Positions 13,340-21,055 of a stretch of 50,113 nt of DNA are shown one piece after another. This DNA is from a virus, in the IMG/VR virus record IMGVR_UViG_3300019458_000612, positions 1 through 50,113 of that record. One strand, 5' to 3'. The notes below the pieces were generated by a model that did not search any database, had not been told where the DNA came from, and saw only the letters and a list, made by a program, of their open reading frames with translations. Each line of letters starts with the position of its first letter. Position 1 is the stretch's first letter. Both the position numbers and the translations under genes were made by a program.

Positions 13340-15913
13340 TCATCCAAGTTCAGGTTCCTCGCCGAACTCGTCGTCCTCGTTGAGCAATTGGTAGCTGCGC
13401 GACGCCGTCGGATCCTCGCCGGACGCGAGTCCGCCCCGATCCGCAAGCGCATCGTCGGCGATCGGGAAGTCCTGGCTGAGCGGGTTCATCAGGATCTCGC
13501 CAGTCTCCAGATCCCACCCCTCCACGAACCCCTCCTCGCCCTCGTCGAGGGTCCGGTACAGGAGGTCGGGCGCCAGGCCGCGGACATCCGGCTCCTGCCA
13601 CCGCGCCTTCAGGTCCGGGGCCGCGGCCTGCTGGAGGAACGTGGCGCCGGTCTGCCGCGCCAGGTCCGCGACCATGACGCGCTGGGCGCCGGGCGCCCCC
13701 TCGTGCCACACGATGTGCCGCGGCGTCGACGCCAGGAGGGTCGCCACCGAGTCGTCGAGCATCTCGACCGTCTCGATCGGCGTGAACGACCCGTTCAGCA
13801 CGAAGCCCCGCACCTGCGTGTGGCCGGTGACGAGGTCCCGCGCCTCCAGGACGAACCACCAGCGCCGGCTCGCGCTCTGCGGGTGCCAGGTGATCAGGCG
13901 CATGTCCTGGACGCTGTAGCGCTTGAGCTGCCGGACCCACTGCCACGTGAACGACCAGCTGACCTCCAGCCCGACGAAGTTGTCGTCGCCGTAGTTGAGC
14001 GGCACGCTGATCAGGTAGGACGCGCTGTTCATGTGCGGGGTCCCGGCGACCCCCTGGGTCGTCGAGCTGTACTGGCCGCTCGTGTCGAACTCGGCGACGT
14101 TCCAGAGATCGTTCTGGAATCCTGTCCGCCCCTGCGTCCCGATCGTGCCGAGGGTCATGGTCTTTGCCCCGGGGAGCGCGAAGCTCGTCGGCTCGACCGT
14201 CGCGACGAGCGACTTCCGGATGTTGCACGCCGGGTCTCCGGTCTGCTGCGTCTCCCAGTAGACGAGCGCCGGCACCGCGCGGACCGGCTCAGTCGCGTAG
14301 TGGTCGTAGGCGAGCGGGGCGTCGAGCGTGTTGACGACGTCCTCGCCGACCAGGCCGATGCTGGTGATCCGCCGGACCTCCATCGTCGAGAGCCCTATCC
14401 CGATGAACAGCGGGTCGCCGACCACCTGGTTCCAGGAGCCGATGATCGCTGCCTGGCCGGCCGTCCCGATCCTCGTCCCGGCGTGCGGCGGCTCGATGCC
14501 GGTGTTCACGAGCTGGTCCCAGTTGAGCCACGGGCCATCGAACGCCTGCTGCGAGAGCAGGCTCTTGGTGTCCAGCGTGGCGTAGCTCTCGTCGATCGCC
14601 AGGGCCTTGACGGGGTTGACGTGCGCGCCGGTCGTGCTCCACAGGAGCGTCCCGGTGGACACGTTGACGACGTAGACGTGCGTCTCGCGGATGTCGAACG
14701 CCGCCTTGATGTTCGGGAGAGTATCTGGCGCCTGCTCGATGGCCTGGAGCGGCGTGACCCAGTTGGGGTCCTGGAACGACTCGGGGTAGCGGTACGCGAC
14801 CGACGACTGGTCCTGCGTATCGCCCGGGCGGATGTTCCCGGAGAACTGCACGCGCAGCAGGATGACGGCGATGACCTGGTGGTCGGCCGTCAGGGAGTAG
14901 TCGTGCAGGACCGGCGTGAACTCCGGGATGTCCCCGTCGCCTTCGACTGCCGCGACCTCGTCATAGAGCGCCTGGTTCAGCCGAATGAGCCGGTGCACCT
15001 CCGTCGCGACGCTGACGTTCCCCTCGTCCTTCTTCACGTTCCCGAGGTGCGCATTCTCTGGCGGCGGGTCGGCGACGAACGACAGAACTTCGAGCTGCCC
15101 GCCCGTCCCGGTGACGCAGTTCGGCGGCTCCGGCATCTCCGCCCGCTTGTTCCCGACATTGTTGAGGAACTCCGCGACCTGGGCCTGCGTGCGACAGGAC
15201 GTGCTGATGCCGACGACCAGACAGACGTCCGGATCGTTGCCAACGCCGGGGTTCTGGATGGTGAACGACTGGACGGTCGCGGTCCGGGTCTCTTCCCAGG
15301 CCTGGGTGGCGGTGACGCGCTTCCCGGCTCCCGAGCGCGTGAACGTCCCGTCCAGAAGGACATGGGTCGGCGCGAACAGGTCGTGCGTGGCCTCGAGGGT
15401 CGGGTCCGGCGCCTCGCCCGCCCCGAACGGCTCCTGCTCGCCCGCCCGCTCGAACGTGAAGACCGAAAAGCGGTTCGGGCGCATCAGCACGACGAACGAG
15501 TCCCGGTCGGCGCCCCACTTCACCCCCGTGGGATCGGCGGGCAGCCGCGGGCGGAGCCCGAGCGGCGTGGCGATGCCGTGATTTCGGAACCACACCTCGA
15601 CGAGCCCGGTGTCCGGGTCGGGCGCGACGTAGAGCTCCTCTATGATCCCGAGTCGGCGGACGTCCTGGTGCTGCCGGCGGGCCGGCCGGCGCGCAAGCTT
15701 CACGATCAGCGTCGGCCGCCCGCTCTTGTGGGAGACCCAGACGATCTCGCCGACCTTCGGCTGGACCCCGCGCACCGCGGTGATCGTGACACCCTCGACC
15801 CGGAAGGTGCCATCCGCGTTCACCGCATCCACGCGGGCCCGCTTGAGCCCGGCCGTCCGCTGGAGCCCGCGCAGGGCGTCGCCCAGGGCCTTGGCGGCGC
15901 TCTCGACCGACAT
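13340..15913 (-). CDS. large tail-tip/baseplate protein
   Basis: The 857-residue protein opens with a short OB-fold-like beta domain (FRVEGVTITAVRG, VGEIVWVSHKSGRPTLI, about residues 35-72), as in phage baseplate hub or spike proteins. The rest is beta-rich with many tryptophan/aspartate turns (for example VYVVNVSTGTLLWSTTGAHV), suggesting beta-propeller blades. Its ATG overlaps the upstream stop (TGATG) in the tail-tip operon. It probably forms part of the distal tail structure contacting the host. Confidence 0.65.
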   Translation of the reverse strand: MSVESAAKALGDALRGLQRTAGLKRARVDAVNADGTFRVEGVTITAVRGVQPKVGEIVWVSHKSGRPTLIVKLARRPARRQHQDVRRLGIIEELYVAPDPDTGLVEVWFRNHGIATPLGLRPRLPADPTGVKWGADRDSFVVLMRPNRFSVFTFERAGEQEPFGAGEAPDPTLEATHDLFAPTHVLLDGTFTRSGAGKRVTATQAWEETRTATVQSFTIQNPGVGNDPDVCLVVGISTSCRTQAQVAEFLNNVGNKRAEMPEPPNCVTGTGGQLEVLSFVADPPPENAHLGNVKKDEGNVSVATEVHRLIRLNQALYDEVAAVEGDGDIPEFTPVLHDYSLTADHQVIAVILLRVQFSGNIRPGDTQDQSSVAYRYPESFQDPNWVTPLQAIEQAPDTLPNIKAAFDIRETHVYVVNVSTGTLLWSTTGAHVNPVKALAIDESYATLDTKSLLSQQAFDGPWLNWDQLVNTGIEPPHAGTRIGTAGQAAIIGSWNQVVGDPLFIGIGLSTMEVRRITSIGLVGEDVVNTLDAPLAYDHYATEPVRAVPALVYWETQQTGDPACNIRKSLVATVEPTSFALPGAKTMTLGTIGTQGRTGFQNDLWNVAEFDTSGQYSSTTQGVAGTPHMNSASYLISVPLNYGDDNFVGLEVSWSFTWQWVRQLKRYSVQDMRLITWHPQSASRRWWFVLEARDLVTGHTQVRGFVLNGSFTPIETVEMLDDSVATLLASTPRHIVWHEGAPGAQRVMVADLARQTGATFLQQAAAPDLKARWQEPDVRGLAPDLLYRTLDEGEEGFVEGWDLETGEILMNPLSQDFPIADDALADRGGLASGEDPTASRSYQLLNEDDEFGEEPELG

Positions 15914-16146
15914 CAGGCCTGCCCCAGCACGACCACGGTGTTGTCACGGACGATGCACCACACGTAGTTGCCGGCCTTGAGCGGCGCCTCGGTCGCGGAG
16001 GACGCCTGGATCGCCTTCCCCTTGCGCTCGACGAAGAGCCGGCCATCGGCGTACTGCGAGACGAGCCGCAGCCGTACCGGGTCAGCCCCCTTGCCCGCCT
16101 CGTCGAGCAGGAGCCGCGCCAGCGTCGTCGCGCTGTAGACCGGCAT
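15913..16146 (-). CDS. small tail-associated protein, 77 aa
   Basis: The 77-residue protein has a helical start (TTLARLLLDEAGKG) and strands ending in YVWCIVRDNTVVVLG. One-base TGATG overlaps join it to the hub-like gene upstream and the tail-tip gene downstream, so it probably belongs to the baseplate. No family recognised. Confidence 0.6.
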   Translation of the reverse strand: MPVYSATTLARLLLDEAGKGADPVRLRLVSQYADGRLFVERKGKAIQASSATEAPLKAGNYVWCIVRDNTVVVLGQA

Positions 16147-17921
16147 CACGCCACCTCGGTCCAGCACAGCAGCACGAGCTCGCTGAGGGCCTGCGGCGCG
16201 CCGTCTTCGGTGTGGCGCATGGAGAGGTCCATGAGGAGCGCCGCCGGAACCTCGATCTCGTCGCCGTTCCCGTCCTCGAGCCCGGTGAACTGGATCCGCA
16301 TGCCCCGGCGCAGCCACGGCATCGTGGCCCCGGTCAGCGAGATCTCCCACTCCCACACCCCGCTCGCGTCCCGCAGCTGCTGCATGACGAACTGCAGGTC
16401 GTCCAGCTCGAGGTGCGGGTTCGCGTAGTGAATGGTCTCCGCGTCCGGTTCCTCGGAGATCGTGTCCTCGAGCACGATGGGCTCGAAGAGCAGGCCCGGG
16501 ATGCCCACCCCAGGACCGCCCTCACCGCTGCCGGCAGGCGAGGCGATCGACAGCTCCGGCGAGCGCCGGCCCGGTCCGCCGGGGGGCCGACCCGGGTTGT
16601 CCTGGATCGACCGCGTCTCGAGCTCCCAGTCGCCGGTCTTCTTCGAGAACCGGTAGCTCGACACCTCGCTCTGGAAGACCAGCGGCTGCGTGGCCACGAG
16701 CTTCTCGACCCGCATCGACTTGCGCTCGAGCTGGTCCGTCTTCTTGTTCAGCTCGGACACGATGGTCGTCGCCCCGGTCAGGAAGTTCAGGCTATCGTAG
16801 TGGTTCTTCTTCTCCTCGAACTGGGAGATCTTGAAGATCGTCCCCCCGCTGGGGGTCCTCACCGGCGTCTCGACCGTCACCACGGTCCGCCGGAGCTTGG
16901 GCTGGTTGACCAGCCGACCCTCCTCGTAGACCGACCGTTCGTAGTCGTTCTCCGTCGTCTCCCGGCTCACGAGCCGCTTCTGCTCGCCGGCGTAGGTCGT
17001 CTTGACGATCTTCGTGACCGTCTCGTCCGGGTAGAGCGTGGTCGTCACCGTCTCGATTCGGGTGACGAGCTCGGACCCCTTGTACGTGTCTTCCAGCGTC
17101 CGGGTTTCGACCTTGAGCCCGGTCAACCAGACGTTGCCGCCCGCGATCTCCGGGACCGGTACCTCCTCACCGTGCTCGCCGATCTCCGTGGCGGGCGGGT
17201 CCAGCGAGCTCTGGCTCCGCTTCCCCTCGAGCCGCACGTGGCCGAACCGCCGGGCAATGCGCCGGCGAATCGCCATGCGCCCGATCCGGGCGTCCCGGAC
17301 GTCGTAGGTATAGTCGGCAGGCGGATCGAACGCCTGAGGCCGGTGCCGGATCCACAGCGTCTTGCCTTCGAGCGTCACGTCGACCTTGAAGGGCGTCGTC
17401 AGGTTCCACGGCTCGAGCAGCTGGTCGATGACGTCCTTGATCCGCCCCGACGCCGAGAAGTCCTCCAGGAGCTCGTAGTCGCGCACCTGGAACGCCAGGT
17501 CGAGCCCCACGCGGTCGACCAGGTCGGCGATGACATCCCGCGCCGTGAAGTGCCCGACCTTCGTCTCGACCGGCTCGACCGGGTCGATGGCGTCCAGCTC
17601 CTCTGCTACCGGGGCCCGCCGGTAGAGGATCTGGACATCCCGGTCCATGAGGGCGGCCGTCGCGTCGCGCCCACGCACGCGCGTGCGAATACCGTCCGGC
17701 TCCACCGTCAGCTCACGCTCGTCGATGACCGCGTTCTCCAGCACCGTGGCGTACACCGGCTGGCCGATCTCGTCCTCGAACCCGAGCGCGATGTTGACGG
17801 TCTGGTCCGGCGCCGCGTCGGTGAAGAGCGCGGAGTGCGCCAGCACCATCTCGTAGCCGTCCGAGAGCAGCTCGAGGTTCGAGCGCACCAGGATCTCGAC
17901 GGGTGACAGCGTCGTCGGCAT
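16146..17921 (-). CDS. baseplate hub-like tail protein
   Basis: The 591-residue protein starts with a beta-rich region (VEILVRSNLELLSDGYEMVLAHS) followed by GIRTRVRGRDATAALMDRDV. This resembles phage late-control gpD/Mu gp44 hub proteins, in which a Dxxxxx(L/M)MD motif precedes the second beta domain. KVGHFTARDVIADLVDRVGL and the SGRIKDVIDQLLEPWNL pair (about residues 120-185) also match. Gene order (after tape measure and distal tail proteins) supports a hub. Confidence 0.65.
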   Translation of the reverse strand: MPTTLSPVEILVRSNLELLSDGYEMVLAHSALFTDAAPDQTVNIALGFEDEIGQPVYATVLENAVIDERELTVEPDGIRTRVRGRDATAALMDRDVQILYRRAPVAEELDAIDPVEPVETKVGHFTARDVIADLVDRVGLDLAFQVRDYELLEDFSASGRIKDVIDQLLEPWNLTTPFKVDVTLEGKTLWIRHRPQAFDPPADYTYDVRDARIGRMAIRRRIARRFGHVRLEGKRSQSSLDPPATEIGEHGEEVPVPEIAGGNVWLTGLKVETRTLEDTYKGSELVTRIETVTTTLYPDETVTKIVKTTYAGEQKRLVSRETTENDYERSVYEEGRLVNQPKLRRTVVTVETPVRTPSGGTIFKISQFEEKKNHYDSLNFLTGATTIVSELNKKTDQLERKSMRVEKLVATQPLVFQSEVSSYRFSKKTGDWELETRSIQDNPGRPPGGPGRRSPELSIASPAGSGEGGPGVGIPGLLFEPIVLEDTISEEPDAETIHYANPHLELDDLQFVMQQLRDASGVWEWEISLTGATMPWLRRGMRIQFTGLEDGNGDEIEVPAALLMDLSMRHTEDGAPQALSELVLLCWTEVA

Positions 17922-18547
17922 CAGTTCAGCTCCGCCTTCGCCCGCGGGCGCTGGATCGTCGGGTTGACGACCGGCACGAACTCGCTCACCACCGTCCGGC
18001 CGCCCGTGCCATCCGGGTAGTTAGGGGGATCCGGGGGCCCCTCCGGCGTGCGCGCGAGTACCCGCCACACGTGCACGGCCCCGTTGAGCGCCTGAAGCGT
18101 GGTCCAGACGTGCCGCACCCCGTTGAGGTGCACCGCATGGACGTTCCAGTCGTGCAGGACCGAGCTGCGAAGCGGGACGAGGACTCGAAAGATGTGCGCA
18201 ACCGCGTTTTCCGGGACGCCGTCCGACTCCACCGGCAGGCCGAACGCGACGGCCACCTGCCCCGTCGACTCGACAGGCAGGTCGAAGGTGCCGGTGACGG
18301 TCCCACTCGACGCGACGGGAACATTGAAGCCGGCCTGGACCTCCTCCACACCGGCGGATTCGACCGGCAGGCCGAACGCCGCGGCGACAGGCTTGAGCCC
18401 ATCTGACTCGACCGGCAGGCCGAACGCCGCGGCGACGGGGTTCGACCCCGCTGACTCGACCGGCAGACCAAAGCCGCATTCGACCGGCGTCCCCGACTGA
18501 AACGCGTCGGCCTGGAAGGCATTCGGCTGGAATGCGGGAGTCGACAC
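17921..18547 (-). CDS. tail protein with tandem FGLPVES repeats
   Basis: The N-terminus is a QPNAF/QADAF spaced repeat. Residues 25-110 then hold six short repeats around FGLPVESxG, and the C-terminal half is unrelated with two HVW motifs (RHVWTTL, VHVWRVL). The GTG start has a GGGAG site six bases upstream. It lies between tail-tip genes. The repeat part probably forms an extended or beta-stacked stalk; the function is inferred from context only. Confidence 0.6.
   Translation of the reverse strand: MSTPAFQPNAFQADAFQSGTPVECGFGLPVESAGSNPVAAAFGLPVESDGLKPVAAAFGLPVESAGVEEVQAGFNVPVASSGTVTGTFDLPVESTGQVAVAFGLPVESDGVPENAVAHIFRVLVPLRSSVLHDWNVHAVHLNGVRHVWTTLQALNGAVHVWRVLARTPEGPPDPPNYPDGTGGRTVVSEFVPVVNPTIQRPRAKAELN
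18218..18475 (-). repeat. six tandem FGLPVES-type coding repeats
   Basis: Six units start at residues 26, 42, 58, 74, 88 and 102 of the protein. The first four are 16 residues apart and the last two 14. Units 1, 2, 3 and 6 keep FGLPVES exactly; units 4 and 5 have drifted to FNVPVAS and FDLPVES. The DNA repeats are almost identical around the conserved core. Confidence 0.9.
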
Positions 18548-18568
18548 GCCTGCTCCCGTCCGCTCGGG

Positions 18569-19552
18569 CTAGGTCGTGACACCTTGCAGCGCCGGCGTAT
18601 AGGTCGTCTCGCGGGCGGCATCGCCGTCCGCCATGCTGTACTTCAGCCACACGGCGATGTAGTCCCCGTCCTCCAGCTCGTCGCCCGGGACCGCCTTCGG
18701 GTCGTTGTCAAACGTCACGCCGTCCGGCGCGACCGTCCGGTCGTTGCCCATGCCGTTGTCGTACGCCGTGTTGATCGCGTCGCCGACCCCGAACGTGAAC
18801 TTCCCGCTCGGGTCCGCGCTCTCCAAGACCTGGGCCTCCGTGAGCGTCAGGGACGCGTGGGCGTTCTTCATGTACACCAGCTCGAAGATGTCCTTCGCCC
18901 CGCCGCCCGGCACGTTGGCCGCCGCGTTGTAGAAGACCCGCCGGACCTCCATGATCTCGTCCGGCGCCTTGTCGAAGAAGCAGCCCTTCGAGACACGGAA
19001 CACGGAGGTCCCGTTCGGGTTCATCGAGGGCCAGGCCTCATTGATCGTGGCGCGCTTCGCCGGCCCGTCGTACTTGACAATCTGGGCGATCTGCCCGGAG
19101 CCGGTCCCGCTGGTAATCCGGACGACCATGCCGCGGTAGAAGTTGTCGACAGCCGACGCGCCGGCATCGAGGTCGATGTAGTTGGCGCCACCGCCCTGCG
19201 CCGTGCCGGTCCGGACGGCGGTCTGGCCCTCCAGGGCTACGCGGCCAGCGCAGGTCCCGGACTTCACGGCCTTCAGGATCCGGCTGATCGCCGTCCCGTT
19301 CGTCACGACGGTGGTGCCGTTCAGGCTGATCTGGAGCGTCTGGATCGCGCCGCTGACGTCCCGGTACGTGACATCGATGTCCTGCGTCGTGTCCGACCCG
19401 GACGACGAGACGGCCTGGAGCGCGTCGACCCCCGTGTCAACGAACCAGGGCTTCTTCTCCAGGTCGATGTCGCCACCGATCTCCGTCGTGACGTCGTCCT
19501 CCGGCATCACATCGCTGCCGTAGATCTTCAAGTCCCCCACCTCGATAGCCAT
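18569..19552 (-). CDS. tail structural protein, 327 aa
   Basis: A beta-rich protein (VEVGD-like start, IDVTYRDVSGAIQTLQISLNG, YRGMVVRITSGTGSGQIAQI) with threonine and glycine turns. No catalytic motif. The ATG at 19552 has GGGGAGG about seven bases upstream. Together with its neighbours it lies between the tape-measure and hub genes, where distal tail proteins are usual. I cannot assign a family. Confidence 0.6.
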   Translation of the reverse strand: MAIEVGDLKIYGSDVMPEDDVTTEIGGDIDLEKKPWFVDTGVDALQAVSSSGSDTTQDIDVTYRDVSGAIQTLQISLNGTTVVTNGTAISRILKAVKSGTCAGRVALEGQTAVRTGTAQGGGANYIDLDAGASAVDNFYRGMVVRITSGTGSGQIAQIVKYDGPAKRATINEAWPSMNPNGTSVFRVSKGCFFDKAPDEIMEVRRVFYNAAANVPGGGAKDIFELVYMKNAHASLTLTEAQVLESADPSGKFTFGVGDAINTAYDNGMGNDRTVAPDGVTFDNDPKAVPGDELEDGDYIAVWLKYSMADGDAARETTYTPALQGVTT

Positions 19553-19569
19553 CTCCCGGCCTCCCCTCG

Positions 19570-20292
19570 CTATGACTCCCTGAAGTCGATCAGCGCGGTC
19601 CGGCGGTTCCCGACCTCCGGCGTCCCGATCGGGACCGCCACGCGCGCCCAGTAGAACGTCTGCTGGCCAATGGCGAGATCGCCGAACACGATGTCCTCGG
19701 TGTCCATCGTGGGCGGCGTCCCGTACGTGGGCCCAGCCCCGCCGGTGGTGTTCGCGCTGGCTGGCTGGCCGGCACCGGTGGCCGACCCGTCGTCGATGTA
19801 CGAGGTCGTCACGCCGAGCGTGGCGCGCAATGAGCTGGCCCCGTAGGTTCCCGGCGTCGACGTCCGGTAGATCTTGTAGCCCGTGGCCCCCGGAACCGCC
19901 GTCCAGGTGTACTGCCAGCGGCGCCCCGTGTTACTGACGTTGAACGTCACCTCGATCGACGCCACCGTCTCGCCAGTCGCGCTCAACGCGCTGATCCGAA
20001 CCCCATACGTGCCGGTGCCGCCCCAGGTGCCGCCAGACGAGTGGTCGGCCGCCGCCACGCCCCACGGCCGGCTCAGCGTGTCGGTGTCGAGGGCGATCTG
20101 CAGCATCGAGGCGCCGTCGTTGGTTCCGATCGGCTCGATCGTCCCGAACACCCCTTCGAGCGACCGGTCCGAGATGTTCTCCAGCCCGTACTTGACCGGA
20201 TCCTCGGTCTCGCCCGCGGCGAGATCCCCGTGGTCGACCTGGGTGAAGGCCGTCGTTCCATCCGCCAGCAGGTGCTGCAAGAGTGCCGACAT
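19570..20292 (-). CDS. tail protein with fibronectin-III-like domain
   Basis: The 240-residue protein has an N-terminal region of about 80 residues. Then come YGVRISALSATGETVASIEVTF and WQYTWTAVPGATGYKIYRTS (about residues 95-150), the typical Y/K-I-Y-R pattern of a fibronectin type III domain. Such domains decorate phage tails and may bind carbohydrates. The C-terminal FYWARVAVPIG strand is shared with other phage tail proteins. GGAG precedes the ATG. Confidence 0.65.
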   Translation of the reverse strand: MSALLQHLLADGTTAFTQVDHGDLAAGETEDPVKYGLENISDRSLEGVFGTIEPIGTNDGASMLQIALDTDTLSRPWGVAAADHSSGGTWGGTGTYGVRISALSATGETVASIEVTFNVSNTGRRWQYTWTAVPGATGYKIYRTSTPGTYGASSLRATLGVTTSYIDDGSATGAGQPASANTTGGAGPTYGTPPTMDTEDIVFGDLAIGQQTFYWARVAVPIGTPEVGNRRTALIDFRES

Positions 20293-20302
20293 GGGCTCGC
20301 TC

Positions 20303-21055
20303 CTAGCTCACGACCCCGAGCTCGAGCTCGTAGGCGTAGTACAGCTCACCGGACGCCCCGCGCCGAAACGTCGGCTTGGGGCGGAATCGCAGGATCACCA
20401 CGGTCGCGCTTCGTCCCGTGATATCCGAGTACGCGTAGGCAACGCCCTTTACCGCGGCGCGTGCCTCGATGGCTTCCTTCACCGTCTCGCTGATCAGCTG
20501 GTCGCCGCTCGACAGCCGGATCCGCCCGTCACTGGCCACGCGCCCGAAGTCCTGATAGACCCCGCCCCCGATCGTCTGCAGGTAGCTGATCCGTGGCGCC
20601 TGCTCGAACGCCAGGTCTTGCGGGTCCGTCGAGAAGGTCACGCCGTCCAGCGACACGTTGCCGATCGCGCTCGCATCATCGACAACGACCAGCTCGAGCT
20701 CGTACGTGTAAAACAGCCCCGACTCGCCGTCTGGAATGAACGTGGCCTTGGGTGCGAACCGCTCGATCACCACATCCGCGGTCAGCCCGGTGAAGTCCGA
20801 GTACGTCACCGCCGTCTGTGGTGCGGCGACCATCGCCTCGATCGCCGTCTTGACGCTCGCGGACATCAGCTGGTTCGGGCCGCTCGAGAGGCGGATCCGG
20901 GTGCCCTTGCCGAGCCGCCCGACGTCCTCGTAAAGCCCGCCATCAAGTGTCTGCAGCGTCGTCCCGCGCGCCGGCGCCTCGATTGTCAGGTCGGCCGGAT
21001 CGCTGGTGAACTGCACTCCGCCCAGGTACACGTGCCCGATCGCCGTCAGGGGCAT
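20303..21055 (-). CDS. tail protein with two duplicated domains
   Basis: The 250-residue protein consists of two homologous halves of about 125 residues. Both halves share IGxVxLGGVxF-like starts, TxDP-DLxxE, a (T/S)LQT-GGG-YEDxGR motif, RIRLSSG, a helix around VKxAIEA, YSDxTG, and a terminal YxYELEL. It is a structural tail protein arisen by internal duplication. Its ATG overlaps the tape-measure stop by one base. Confidence 0.7.
   Translation of the reverse strand: MPLTAIGHVYLGGVQFTSDPADLTIEAPARGTTLQTLDGGLYEDVGRLGKGTRIRLSSGPNQLMSASVKTAIEAMVAAPQTAVTYSDFTGLTADVVIERFAPKATFIPDGESGLFYTYELELVVVDDASAIGNVSLDGVTFSTDPQDLAFEQAPRISYLQTIGGGVYQDFGRVASDGRIRLSSGDQLISETVKEAIEARAAVKGVAYAYSDITGRSATVVILRFRPKPTFRRGASGELYYAYELELGVVS

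Noticed and set aside
13211-15967. 918-codon plus-strand frame opposite the tail-tip gene
   Set aside because: Antisense shadow; composition dominated by Arg, Val, Leu and Asp, no motif.
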